From Flavobacteriales bacterium UBA7443 (GTDB lineage: Bacteria > Bacteroidota > Bacteroidia > Flavobacteriales_D > Sanyastnellaceae): 29,789 nucleotides of DNA. Below, one piece after another: positions 1 through 8,195 of this stretch. Position numbers and translations under genes: made by a program. Position 1 is the stretch's first letter, and each line of letters opens with the position of its first letter. The stretch is taken from the NCBI GenBank assembly GCA_002477505.1, contig DLQB01000112.1, positions 1-29,789 of the forward strand, in the 5' to 3' direction. The notes beneath the pieces are model-generated. The model was given only the letters and a program-made list of their open reading frames with translations. It had not been told where the DNA came from and did no database searches.

Positions 1-74
1 TAGCGGGAGAGAGACTCGAACTCTCGACCTCAGGATTATGAATCCTGCGCTCTAACCGGCTGAGCTATCCCGCC
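1..74 (-). tRNA. tRNA-Met (CAU anticodon)
   Basis: The minus strand folds into a complete cloverleaf. The acceptor pairs GGCGGGA with TCCCGCT (first pair G-U), the D arm is GCTC/GAGC, and the anticodon arm CAGGA/TCCTG has loop TTCATAA. The variable region is 5 nt, the T arm is GAGAG/CTCTC with loop TTCGAGT, and the discriminator is A. CCA is not visible because the gene ends at the window edge. The loop reads anticodon CAU. The anticodon stem lacks the three G-C pairs of an initiator, so elongator Met is the best call. A lysidine-modified tRNA-Ile2, also CAU in DNA, cannot be excluded by eye. Confidence 0.93.
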
Positions 75-84
75 ATTTCGGGCG

Positions 85-92
85 CAAATATA
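85..92 (-). promoter_or_regulatory. -7 promoter element for the tRNA
   Basis: The minus strand reads TATATTTG, a perfect match to the Bacteroidota -7 consensus TAnnTTTG. It ends 10 bases before the mature tRNA 5' end, which leaves a short precursor leader. I see no clear TTTG -33 element at 18-21 bases. Confidence 0.5.
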
Positions 93-192
93 ATGACGAA
101 CGCGAGAAAAGCCTTTAAAAATCAATTTTTCAAAAACCCCGCCTACCCTTGAGAAATTCGCTGTATCTTGCCATTTGACACACATGTGACCC

Positions 193-579
193 ATGGAGAA
201 AGAGAGATTCCAAGTTGAGCACCCAATCAATAGCTCCAAAGGCGTGCTTTTTAATATGTTCAGCACACCCAGCGGCCTAGCCGAATGGTTTTGTGACGAT
301 GTCAATATCAAAAAGGATGTACACATCTTTTTATGGGATGGAAGTGAAGAAAGTGCTCGATTGGTGACAAAGAAGCGCGACGAGTTCGTGAAATTTCGCT
401 GGACGGAAGACGAAGAGGAAGGATTGTCAACCTTTTTTGAATTTCGAATCAAGATTGACGATTTAACAGGAGACACCGCCATCGTAGTAACAGACTTTGC
501 CGAAAAAGACGAAATCGATGATGCGAAAGAATTGTGGTCCGCACAAATTGATCGATTGAAGCAAGTGATTGGGGCATAA
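193..579 (+). CDS. START-like / AHSA1-type domain protein
   Basis: This encodes a 128-residue cytosolic protein with no signal peptide or membrane segment. The N-terminal segment with FNMFSTPSGLAEWF near residues 20-33, followed by alternating strands and a C-terminal helix ending in WSAQIDRLKQVIGA, is the pattern of the START-like / activator-of-Hsp90-ATPase (AHSA1) fold. Small stand-alone proteins of this kind are common in Bacteroidota, and their ligand is generally unknown. It is convergent with trmN6, whose stop lies 5 bases away. The 117-base region between it and the tRNA must hold its promoter, but I see no convincing -7 box there. Fold assignment is from sequence pattern; no function is claimed. 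Confidence 0.8.
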   Translation: MEKERFQVEHPINSSKGVLFNMFSTPSGLAEWFCDDVNIKKDVHIFLWDGSEESARLVTKKRDEFVKFRWTEDEEEGLSTFFEFRIKIDDLTGDTAIVVTDFAEKDEIDDAKELWSAQIDRLKQVIGA

Positions 580-584
580 GCTGC

Positions 585-1325
585 CTACCCCCATTCTATC
601 AAGAAGGACTCAAGCAGCTGTTTGTACCGAGCAGAATGTTGAGGTTTGCCTGAAATCCGTGGTCTTGATTCAATGTTGAGTCGCTCCGTTTCAACAGGCT
701 GTCCAGCTTCGAAGTTGCTGGAAATCTTCTTCCACTCCGATAAAAAACGCTTCGGCTCATGATTCGTTGTTCCAGCTATTTCACAATAACGAGTCAGTGC
801 TAATCCCATTTCCAAGGATTCTTTCATCAGCTTCTCCTTTCTGTCCATTGGCCAAGCAAGGGCCAATGTGCCGTTCGGCCTCATGACTTCGTGAGCAGCC
901 AGCAGCAACTCTTTCAGCGGAAGTGATTCATCATGCCGAGCGAGATTACGCGCTTGATCTGGTGACTTAGGTTTGCCATGGAAATAGGGCGGGTTGCAAA
1001 CCACCAAATCAAACTTCCATTTGTTGTCGGGATGGCTCGCAAATTCTTGTGCGCTCTCGAGGATGGCCTCCATCCGATTTGAAAAAGGTGATCCTGCCAT
1101 ATTGCTCGACGCCTGTATGGCAGCGTTCTCTTCAAGTTCAACTCCAAGGACCTGCGCTTCGGTGGCTCGTTGAGCCAACATGATGGCAATAATGCCTGAT
1201 CCACATCCCAAATCAACAATGTCGAACATTGAATCTACTGAGCACCATGATGCAAGCAGCAGCGCGTCTGTTCCAACTTTCATAGCGCAGCGGTCATCTC
1301 GAACACTGAACTGCTTAAACTGCAT
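585..1325 (-). CDS. trmN6: tRNA1(Val) (adenine-37 N6)-methyltransferase
   Basis: This is a SAM-dependent methylase of the TrmN6 (YfiC) family, which in E. coli makes m6A37 in tRNA1(Val). The SAM-binding loop DLGCGSG is at residues 38-44 and the N6-adenine methylase motif NPPYF is at 111-115. The family N-terminal signature FKQFSVRDDRCAMKVGTD follows immediately after the chosen ATG. That start gives 246 residues, close to the 245 of the E. coli protein. A longer GTG start at 1379 would overlap paaY by 28 bases and add a segment the family lacks, so I rejected it. It is the last gene of the minus-strand paaJ-paaY-trmN6 block, 26 bases after paaY. Confidence 0.88.
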   Translation of the reverse strand: MQFKQFSVRDDRCAMKVGTDALLLASWCSVDSMFDIVDLGCGSGIIAIMLAQRATEAQVLGVELEENAAIQASSNMAGSPFSNRMEAILESAQEFASHPDNKWKFDLVVCNPPYFHGKPKSPDQARNLARHDESLPLKELLLAAHEVMRPNGTLALAWPMDRKEKLMKESLEMGLALTRYCEIAGTTNHEPKRFLSEWKKISSNFEAGQPVETERLNIESRPRISGKPQHSARYKQLLESFLIEWG

Positions 1326-1351
1326 GATTCGATTTACAGACGTGCCCACTT

Positions 1352-1951
1352 CTATTTGTTCTTGCGGCGCGCTTGCCACGTTTCAAACGTTGGGAACTGG
1401 GCAATTCGATTCTCCGGCTCGACGTTCAATGGCTCTACTACCCGGGAGGACGCGTGCATTTCTCCTGGCAATCTCTGGTAGAGTGCCGTACCCTCAATTT
1501 TGTGTGCAATCATTTCGTCAGAGACCGATCCTATGCATTTGCCAGGATTCCCGACAATCAAACTTCGAGCTTCCCAAACCGATTGCGCCTTGACTAATGT
1601 GAGGGCACCGACGATTGACTCTTTTCCCAATTGGACATCATCCAACACCACTGCATTCATTCCAATCATGCATTGTTCACCAATTGTAGCGCCATGAACC
1701 ATAGCACCATGACCGATGTGCGCACCTTCATGCAACGTCACAGTCGTATTCGGAAACATGTGAATGACCGCATTCTCTTGGACATTGCAACCCTTTTCCA
1801 GAATAATCTTGCCCCAATCTCCGCGCAAAACCGCACCTGCTCCAATGAAGCAATTTGCACCAATGCTCACATGCCCGATGACCGAAGCCAGCGGATGCAC
1901 GTAAGCGGTTTCATGCACCACCGGAACCATGCCTTGAAAAGATTGGATCAC
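1352..1951 (-). CDS. paaY: PaaY-type hexapeptide-repeat protein (gamma carbonic anhydrase family)
   Basis: This 199-residue left-handed beta-helix protein has serial hexapeptide repeats from about residue 20 to 135, including HPLASVIGHVSIGANCFIGA and IGHGAMVHGATIGEQCMIGM. The His residues of the HIGHG and MVHG segments are the metal ligands of gamma-class carbonic anhydrases. The N-terminus and length match PaaY of phenylacetate catabolism (196 aa in E. coli), a thioesterase that hydrolyses dead-end ring-CoA products. The start is GTG at 1951; an in-frame stop lies just upstream, and the internal ATG at 1930 would remove a conserved segment. It lies 10 bases after the thiolase gene, which supports the PaaY reading. 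A generic gamma-CA homologue is the alternative. Confidence 0.82.
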   Translation of the reverse strand: MIQSFQGMVPVVHETAYVHPLASVIGHVSIGANCFIGAGAVLRGDWGKIILEKGCNVQENAVIHMFPNTTVTLHEGAHIGHGAMVHGATIGEQCMIGMNAVVLDDVQLGKESIVGALTLVKAQSVWEARSLIVGNPGKCIGSVSDEMIAHKIEGTALYQRLPGEMHASSRVVEPLNVEPENRIAQFPTFETWQARRKNK

Positions 1952-1961
1952 GATTGTTTAT

Positions 1962-3170
1962 TTAGAAGGAATGTGCATTTTTCAAAACAGTCGCATACCC
2001 CTGCCCGACTCCAATGCACAAGGTTACCAAAGCGTATTTTTTGCGGGAGCGAACGAGCTGCCTCGACGCCGTTAATAACAGTCGTGCACCCGTCATTCCG
2101 AGCGGATGGCCCAGCGATATCGCGCCACCGAGAGGATTGATCCGGGCATCGTCGTCCTGCAAGCCCCAGCTACGGGTGCATGCAAGGGCTTGGGCTGCAA
2201 AAGCTTCGTTCAGTTCAATCAACTCCATGTCATCCATGGTTAAGCCTGCTCGATCCAAGGCAAGCATCGAAGCCTTCACCGGACCTATTCCCATAATGCT
2301 CGGGTCAACGCCCACCGCAGCAGTCGAAAGAACTTCTGTCAAAGGTTGCAGTCCATGGCTTCGCATTCCGGACTCCGATGCATACAAAAGCGCACAGGCT
2401 CCATCATTCAATCCTGATGAATTTCCTGCGGTCACGCTGCCTCCATCCTTCCTGAATGCCGGGCGCAGTTTACTCAAAGCTTCACGTGTAGTTCCGGGTC
2501 GAATAAATTCATCGTCATCAAAGATCAAATCATCCTGCTTTTTCCTTGGGATTGCAACTGAAACAATCTCCTCTTGCCTCCATTCCTTTGAAGCCGCTGC
2601 CTTTTGGTGCGACCAGCAAGCAAAGGCATCCTGGTCTTCTCGAGAAATTCCGTGAAGATCGACCAAATTTTCAGCTGTCTGCCCCATGCCTTCGGATCCA
2701 TACTGAGCTTCCATTTTTGGATTCACAAAGCGCCATCCGAAACTGGAATCGAACAACTGACTGTCTCGACCAAATGGCTTAGACGCCTTTGAAAGCACCC
2801 ACGGTCCTCGCGTCATGTGTTCGACCCCCCCGACGATTGCTACGTCACCATCTCCAGCGTTAAGCATACGAGCCGCATGCGCGCCTGCAGCCATGCCTGA
2901 AGCGCAAAGTCGATTGATGGTCTCTCCTGGAACAGATGTAGGGAGACCGGCTAGGAGCGACGCCATTCGCGCCACATTACGATTATCCTCGCCTGCTTGA
3001 TTGGCACATCCCATCAGGACATCCGCAACGGCAGATGGATCAAGTCCTGATTGCCGCTCCATCAATTTAATTATAGGCAATGCCGCCAAATCATCGGTGC
3101 GGATGGGAGCAAGTGTCCCGCCGAAATTTCCAATGGGAGTTCTTACTCCATCTACGATATATGCATTCAT
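1962..3170 (-). CDS. paaJ: 3-oxoadipyl-CoA / acetyl-CoA acyltransferase thiolase
   Basis: This is a 402-residue thiolase. The nucleophilic Cys89 is in NRLCASG, the NEAFAAQ motif is at 321-327, the catalytic His355 is in SLGHPLG and the acid/base Cys385 is in LCIGVGQG. The segments GCANQAGEDNRNVARMA and WRFVNP are typical of the PaaJ/PcaF 3-oxoadipyl-CoA thiolases, which split 3-oxoadipyl-CoA into succinyl-CoA and acetyl-CoA at the end of the phenylacetate or beta-ketoadipate route. The adjacent PaaY agrees with this. No ring-activating genes (paaK, paaABCDE) are present in the window, so a broader thiolase role cannot be excluded. It heads the block paaJ-paaY-trmN6. Confidence 0.88.
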   Translation of the reverse strand: MNAYIVDGVRTPIGNFGGTLAPIRTDDLAALPIIKLMERQSGLDPSAVADVLMGCANQAGEDNRNVARMASLLAGLPTSVPGETINRLCASGMAAGAHAARMLNAGDGDVAIVGGVEHMTRGPWVLSKASKPFGRDSQLFDSSFGWRFVNPKMEAQYGSEGMGQTAENLVDLHGISREDQDAFACWSHQKAAASKEWRQEEIVSVAIPRKKQDDLIFDDDEFIRPGTTREALSKLRPAFRKDGGSVTAGNSSGLNDGACALLYASESGMRSHGLQPLTEVLSTAAVGVDPSIMGIGPVKASMLALDRAGLTMDDMELIELNEAFAAQALACTRSWGLQDDDARINPLGGAISLGHPLGMTGARLLLTASRQLVRSRKKYALVTLCIGVGQGYATVLKNAHSF

Positions 3171-3192
3171 GAGATTTCAACCATGTGATGGT

Positions 3193-3200
3193 CAAAGATA
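3193..3200 (-). promoter_or_regulatory. -7 promoter element for paaJ
   Basis: The minus strand reads TATCTTTG, a perfect TAnnTTTG, ending 22 bases before the paaJ ATG. This box leaves a normal short leader, unlike several others in the window. No matching TTTG -33 box is evident. Confidence 0.45.
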
Positions 3201-3236
3201 GAAGGAAGTCATCCGAAGCAGGCACAGAGGATGTGC

Positions 3237-3244
3237 TTACTTTG
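3237..3244 (+). promoter_or_regulatory. -7-like box directly before the glycosyltransferase start
   Basis: TTACTTTG matches TAnnTTTG at five of six fixed positions and ends 4 bases before the ATG at 3249. If it is used, the transcript begins at or next to the start codon. No -33 box is visible. Confidence 0.35.
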
Positions 3245-3248
3245 TTTT

Positions 3249-4367
3249 ATGCGTATAGCGGTTCTATCTGTATTCTCACCATACCGTGGCGGCATTGCCC
3301 AATTCAACCAAAGCATGTGCGCCGCATTTGAATCCGAAGGCCACGAAGTCCTCAAGGTGAATTTTAGTCGGCAGTATCCGCAATTGCTGTTTCCCGGGAA
3401 GAGTCAATTTGAAGGCAGTGAAAAAGCCATGGAAAATGCGCTGTTAGATTCCATCAACCCGCTTTCATGGAATCGGACGGCCCGATTCATTTCAAATTTC
3501 GAACCGGATCTTTTGGTTGTGCCATTCTGGCAACCCTTGTTGCTGCCTGCTCTAACGGCGACCATCAAAAGTACAAAGGCCCAAATCCCTAAAATGCGCG
3601 TCATAGGGCTATTGCACAACGCAACGTCGCATGAATCTCAGTTTTTTGCGGCTTATCTCATCAGAAAGTACTTGCGAAACCTCGATAGCGCTTGGACGTT
3701 GAGCGCCGCGGTAGCTGCTCACCCTCTGGTAGTCGGGAATTTAAAACGCGTTCAAAAGTTGTTCCACCCCGTGTACACGCATTTTCCAGCATTGCAGGAC
3801 AAAGCAGAAGCCCGGCTAAAACTAAACTTACCTGCCACCGGAACAGCACATGTCCTATTGTTTTTCGGATTGATCCGGGGGTACAAAGGTTTGGATGTGC
3901 TCATGCAAGCCATGCCCATGTTGCGAGAGATGGATAAGCCCGTGCATCTCCTAATCGCAGGAGAATGCTATGAAGATTGGTCAAAGTATGAACGACTCAT
4001 TCGTGATGCGAAAATCCATGATGAAACGCACGTTCACAGTGGCTTCATCGAAAATGCAGATGTACCGATGTTTTTTGGTGCCGCTGACTTGGTGTGCTTG
4101 CCTTATCGTTCCGCCTCTCAGAGCGGTGTTACTGCAATCGCGATTCAGTACGGAAAACCTGTCGTAGCCAGCGCTGTTGGTGGACTAACAGAGTACTTTG
4201 AAGGAAATTCATTAGGCACCTTGTGCGAACCGAATGATCCCCATGCATTGGCCAAAGCGGTGCGCAAACAATTGGCGCAACCGCGTCTAGCTGTAAAAGA
4301 GGTTGAATCCGTTCAGCAACGATTTTCGTGGCAGTCCTTCGCGCGCGCAGCACTGAAGAATGAATGA
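3249..4367 (+). CDS. Glycosyltransferase family 4-like (GT-B fold)
   Basis: This 372-residue GT-B glycosyltransferase is soluble or peripheral. The N-terminal Rossmann half starts with MRIAVLSVFSPYRGGIAQFN, containing the glycine-rich acceptor-side loop. The C-terminal half carries LLFFGLIRGYKGLDVL, HSGFIENADVPMFF and then DLVCLPYRSASQSGVTAIA followed by GKPVVAS and VGGLTEYFE, the nucleotide-sugar binding region of GT4 enzymes. I chose the ATG at 3249 because the family begins there; the upstream in-frame ATG at 3231 only adds MCLLCF. The acceptor and sugar donor cannot be read from sequence. It stands alone, divergent from paaJ and convergent with the DUF4340 gene 7 bases away. Confidence 0.88.
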   Translation: MRIAVLSVFSPYRGGIAQFNQSMCAAFESEGHEVLKVNFSRQYPQLLFPGKSQFEGSEKAMENALLDSINPLSWNRTARFISNFEPDLLVVPFWQPLLLPALTATIKSTKAQIPKMRVIGLLHNATSHESQFFAAYLIRKYLRNLDSAWTLSAAVAAHPLVVGNLKRVQKLFHPVYTHFPALQDKAEARLKLNLPATGTAHVLLFFGLIRGYKGLDVLMQAMPMLREMDKPVHLLIAGECYEDWSKYERLIRDAKIHDETHVHSGFIENADVPMFFGAADLVCLPYRSASQSGVTAIAIQYGKPVVASAVGGLTEYFEGNSLGTLCEPNDPHALAKAVRKQLAQPRLAVKEVESVQQRFSWQSFARAALKNE

Positions 4368-4374
4368 CCGAGTG

Positions 4375-5388
4375 TCAGAAAGGACTCGTTAAAAGCGGGT
4401 TGAAGGCGAAGGTCTGAACGAGTACGACCTCTCCTTTATAGCGCGCATACATGCGAGCACCGTCCCATGGATTAAGCTTTCCTTCATTGTCATACGTATC
4501 CATGGTCGGCAACTTCCAGAGCAGTTCGACATTCGATACAACCGAAGAATCAGCATTCCATGCGGACAAGGTAAAAGCAGGCGGCACTGTCAAAATGCTA
4601 TCCAAAGCACTACTGCTGAGATGGTTGTTATACGTCTCCAAGTGCACTTTCCGAAATTGATTGAAGTGATTTTGCACCGCTAACGTATCGATCATGGCAT
4701 TGGGTTTCGTCGGAGTACTATTCCATGAAAGCGAGCCAAACGAATCCACACGCATGGTGTAATCCAGATTGGATTCATGTTGCTGCACGCGCACACCGGC
4801 AAGTGATCTGCCTGGAAAGTCGAAAACCCCTGTGTACCTCCATTCCCGCTCATCGGTAAAGAATCGCGTCGAAAGAAATCCAGTAAAGCCCTCCATGTGC
4901 GTGATGAAGGGCTCCTTCGCCACATTGCCTTCAGCGTCTCCCAGCAGCATATACGTTCCTGTATGGCTTTGGTTTGCAGAGCCAATGTACCAAACCTTAG
5001 CCGGAGCGTCGTCGCCTTGGTAAATCTCGACTTTCTTTGCTCTTCCGGCTAATAGACGATTAACGGTCTCCAATTCTCCACTCGGCACCGGACTTTGCAC
5101 CCGGATTCGCTTCATGGTCTTGAGCAGAAGATCTACGGCATCTCTTCGAGCCAAGTACCGACCGTTTAAGGACCAATACCGTTGGCCAGGAATCCGCTCG
5201 AGGAGCGCTTGCCCACCATCCTTGTCGGCAATGAATATTTTACTCACCGTAGCTGTGTCCGAAATGGAGAATGCAGAGGCTTCGACACCCTTCATTTCCA
5301 TCGTTTCATATGGCGTGTATTCCCGCACAAGCACAGCGATGATCGTTACGAAAATTAAGAGGTAGAAAAGCCGGAGGTTTCGGTGCAT
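4375..5388 (-). CDS. DUF4340-type protein, partner of GldFG-like transporter
   Basis: This is a 337-residue protein with one N-terminal membrane anchor (about residues 5-21, LRLFYLLIFVTIIAVLV) and a large, presumably extracytoplasmic, domain. The pattern SDTATVSKIFIADKDGGQALLERIPGQRYWSLNG followed by a DAVDLLLKTMKRI helix resembles DUF4340, a family often encoded next to GldG-like ABC-transporter proteins. It lies 15 bases downstream of the fused gldFG gene on the same strand and is probably co-transcribed. Its molecular role is unknown; location suggests it works with the transporter at the outer face of the inner membrane. Confidence 0.78.
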   Translation of the reverse strand: MHRNLRLFYLLIFVTIIAVLVREYTPYETMEMKGVEASAFSISDTATVSKIFIADKDGGQALLERIPGQRYWSLNGRYLARRDAVDLLLKTMKRIRVQSPVPSGELETVNRLLAGRAKKVEIYQGDDAPAKVWYIGSANQSHTGTYMLLGDAEGNVAKEPFITHMEGFTGFLSTRFFTDEREWRYTGVFDFPGRSLAGVRVQQHESNLDYTMRVDSFGSLSWNSTPTKPNAMIDTLAVQNHFNQFRKVHLETYNNHLSSSALDSILTVPPAFTLSAWNADSSVVSNVELLWKLPTMDTYDNEGKLNPWDGARMYARYKGEVVLVQTFAFNPLLTSPF

Positions 5389-5403
5389 GGGGCCAAATTT
5401 AGT

Positions 5404-7866
5404 TCAAAGGACTTTCGCAAATCGCTTGCGTCTTAGTGATGTGGAAAGGAGCGCAATGGCCAGCGTCAGCGCGATGGGCAATCCCAGAGCTAAGTACTGC
5501 CAACCCAAACGTTCCTTTCTGATGCGCTCTGAATTCAATGGACGAAGGGAAATGGTTCGAGAACGAACGGATAGCGCAGAGGACTCGTCCAATAGATAAC
5601 TCACCGCATTCCGCAAAAACTCCTTATTGTCATAAACGACGGTTCCGGCATAGCGGTCGTATCCCAAGGGAAGAATCATGGGACCATTGGGGCCCGGCTT
5701 CACCTTGTTGCGTGCCATATCGCCGTCACTGATGAAAATTTGAGCGGTTGACAAGCTTTGAGATGCAAAGGCAAACTCCGGGTCATTCTCAAGTACCGAT
5801 GGCAATCGGTTCAGAAATGCGGACTGAAAGGTTCCCTCTACCAACAAGGCCAATGGCTGATGGGGCTTGGAATTTTGCGTGAAATATTCGGGAGTCAATT
5901 CCACAATGCTGCTCGATACCCGAACAGGCGATTTGTATTCTCGGGACATCTCAGAACTTGACAACAATACGGTCTTTCTCAGTTTGCCTGGGGCGTCCAC
6001 CGTATCGAGGCTCGAAGCAAAATCGAAATGGATTGGATCGAGGTTCGTTGTGATGGGATGGTTCACCCCTTGTGCAATCGCTACGGGTGCGAAATACCAG
6101 TTGAAGACCTGCATGTTTCGTTGGTCACCGTTGGGACCCGCATCCATTAACATTGGCGCGCATTGTGCGTCGACCACCAGGTTGCGATTGAATCGCACTC
6201 CGTATTGATACAGTTGGTCTGAAATGCCCAAATCCTTGGAAGTGGCCATGGTCATTTGATTGGCTGCAAGGCTGTCCCGATTGGTCAACAACGGATCGAT
6301 GAGCCAAAGAACGCGCCCACCGTTCATGATGAATTGATCAAGGATCACTTGGTCTTTCGGGTCAAAAGCAGAGTCAGGGGCAGCAACTATGGCCAGGTCA
6401 AATCGATTGGTCCTGCGCTTCATTCCGTCCAGCACTTCCGACAAAATATTCAGTTGACCATCAATTTCAACCCGAAGCACGTCGTAGTCGTCATCCAATT
6501 CCATCGTGAAATCAGCCATTTCCGCTTCTCCCAATTCCCCGTGCCCTTCGATGATGGCAATCTTCGGACGATCAGGACGGGTCAATTTTCGAATGCCACT
6601 TGTCAACTCGTATTCAGCCGAATTAATCGACCCTTGAATCATAATGTCCGTCGGTTCTGGGACATCTGATTTGAAAAACTGCACCACTTCACGGTTTCCT
6701 TTGTACGACAAAATGGCCGCCGGCCAAACCGTTTGAAACGCCTGCAATCCATTCTCAACAAACGATATGCGGGTGAACTGCAGCCCCTGTTCTACGAGCT
6801 TCTCTTCGTTTTGGCCTATGGTTTGGCGGTCGTCAATTTCATAAATGTCTACAAACTGAAATCTCACATTTCCATTTGCTGCTTTCGCAAAGCCTCTCAA
6901 TTGAGCGCGAATAGAATGTTCCAGCCGTTTCCAATTGGCGGGATATTCACCATCCAGGTAACAGGTGATAAACAACTCATCATCCAGGCTCTCGAGCAAC
7001 TCCACGGATGCATCCGTCATGGTGTGGCGCTTGTCACTGGTCAGGTCGACTTGCCAAGGAATGGACAAGGCAATGAAATAACATACGGCGCCAATGCCTG
7101 CAACCAAAGACCACCGAATCCATTCTGATTTTGATCGGCTTCGGTTCCAAACGATGGCCAAGCGTGCACAGGACAGAAAGAAGAAATCGAGAAACACAAA
7201 ATAGGCTACATCACTCCCATGGAGCACTCCACGGCTAATGGACTGATAATGCGTTTGCATTCCAAGCTGCATAAAAGCGAGCTCCCAATCTCCCAACCAA
7301 TCAAAGCTTGCCAACGCCGTAAATCCGACAAATCCGAAGACCAAAGTCACTGCAGTCACCAAAAATGCAACCAGCGGATTGGTGGTCAAGCAAGAAGCGA
7401 AGATACCCAATGCAGTGAAGGTTGACCCGAGCAAAAGCAGCCCCAGGTAACTCCCGTAAATGGCCCCCGCATCAAAATTCCATTGAGGTTGCCCCAAAAA
7501 TCCAATAATTGGAAGAAAAATCAACGTGGGAACCAAGGACAAGATGAGAACTGCAAAGGCACCGGTGAACTTGGCGAGTACAATTTGCGCTTCAGAAATT
7601 GGCTTGGTCAGCAACAACTCCATGGTGCCACGCCCCATCTCCTCGGAGAGGCTGCGCATGGTAATGGCAGGAACGAGAAACATGAACACCCAAGGGGCCC
7701 AAATAAAAAGCGCATTCAAATTGGCTTGTCCATTGTCAAGGACATTCCATTCTCCCGGAAACACCCAAAGGAACAAACCGGTCAAAAGGAGAAAGGCACA
7801 CACGACAACATACCCCATCAGGGTGCTGAAAAAAGTTCGGAGTTCCTTGCGGATAAGTGACTTCAT
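5404..7866 (-). CDS. GldF-GldG fusion: ABC-2 type permease joined to Gldg-family domain
   Basis: This 820-residue protein joins two normally separate proteins. Residues 1 to about 240 are a GldF-type ABC-2 permease: MKSLIRKELRTFFSTLMGYV, six membrane segments, and the conserved SEEMGRGTMELLLTKPIS loop. The GldG-type part begins with a membrane segment near 254-272 and SIPWQVDLTSDKRHTMTDAS, continues through a long extracytoplasmic region with IAIIEGHGELGEAE, and ends with a membrane helix (LALGLPIALTLAIALLS). In Flavobacterium johnsoniae GldF (about 240 aa) and GldG (about 560 aa) are separate and act with the ATPase GldA in gliding and secretion. No gldA is in this window. A TTG start at 7917 was rejected for the ATG at 7866, where the family starts. 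Confidence 0.88.
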   Translation of the reverse strand: MKSLIRKELRTFFSTLMGYVVVCAFLLLTGLFLWVFPGEWNVLDNGQANLNALFIWAPWVFMFLVPAITMRSLSEEMGRGTMELLLTKPISEAQIVLAKFTGAFAVLILSLVPTLIFLPIIGFLGQPQWNFDAGAIYGSYLGLLLLGSTFTALGIFASCLTTNPLVAFLVTAVTLVFGFVGFTALASFDWLGDWELAFMQLGMQTHYQSISRGVLHGSDVAYFVFLDFFFLSCARLAIVWNRSRSKSEWIRWSLVAGIGAVCYFIALSIPWQVDLTSDKRHTMTDASVELLESLDDELFITCYLDGEYPANWKRLEHSIRAQLRGFAKAANGNVRFQFVDIYEIDDRQTIGQNEEKLVEQGLQFTRISFVENGLQAFQTVWPAAILSYKGNREVVQFFKSDVPEPTDIMIQGSINSAEYELTSGIRKLTRPDRPKIAIIEGHGELGEAEMADFTMELDDDYDVLRVEIDGQLNILSEVLDGMKRRTNRFDLAIVAAPDSAFDPKDQVILDQFIMNGGRVLWLIDPLLTNRDSLAANQMTMATSKDLGISDQLYQYGVRFNRNLVVDAQCAPMLMDAGPNGDQRNMQVFNWYFAPVAIAQGVNHPITTNLDPIHFDFASSLDTVDAPGKLRKTVLLSSSEMSREYKSPVRVSSSIVELTPEYFTQNSKPHQPLALLVEGTFQSAFLNRLPSVLENDPEFAFASQSLSTAQIFISDGDMARNKVKPGPNGPMILPLGYDRYAGTVVYDNKEFLRNAVSYLLDESSALSVRSRTISLRPLNSERIRKERLGWQYLALGLPIALTLAIALLSTSLRRKRFAKVL

Positions 7867-7880
7867 TGTGAAGTTCAAAT

Positions 7881-8195
7881 TTACACTCCGAATGGCAATC
7901 CGCTCGCGCTTTCCCAATCAACCGACCATGCCAAGGGCTTCCCAGCGAATTTGGCTTTGGTTTGCGGCCACACCTCTCCGAATAATGCTGACTTTCGGTA
8001 GTTGCTCAAGTCGTCTTCATGCGCCCACCAACTGAGGGTCGTTCGGGTGTTAGGAGAACCAGACGATTTCATCATCATGACGCGTTCGCACCCAGGCACC
8101 GCTTCAATGTCCGATTGTATTTGGCCAAAGAGCGCATCAAACTCGCGAACCAATTCTTCTTCAAACTCCATTTTCACAATGCGCAACACCCCCAT
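7881..8195 (-). CDS. ABM-domain (antibiotic biosynthesis monooxygenase-like) protein
   Basis: This 104-residue protein has the dimeric alpha/beta-barrel (ABM) pattern: VLRIVKMEF as the first strand, a helix (EELVREFDALFGQIQSDIEA), then PGCERVMMMKSS, TLSWWAHEDDLSNYRKSALFGEVWPQTKAKF and a final strand LAWSVDW. Such proteins include quinol and heme monooxygenases, but many small members have no known substrate. Its ATG overlaps the stop of the SAM hydrolase gene by one base (TAATG), and gldFG follows after 14 bases, so translation is probably coupled within one operon. Confidence 0.78.
   Translation of the reverse strand: MGVLRIVKMEFEEELVREFDALFGQIQSDIEAVPGCERVMMMKSSGSPNTRTTLSWWAHEDDLSNYRKSALFGEVWPQTKAKFAGKPLAWSVDWESASGLPFGV

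Noticed and set aside
2014..2655. A 213-residue plus-strand open frame opposite paaJ
   Set aside because: It is an antisense shadow of a clear thiolase with all catalytic motifs, and its translation has no domain pattern.
5404..7866. A frameshift or missing stop making an artificial gldF-gldG join
   Set aside because: The frame is continuous with sensible protein on both sides of the junction, and no residual start or ribosome binding site for a separate gldG is seen; raw reads would settle it.
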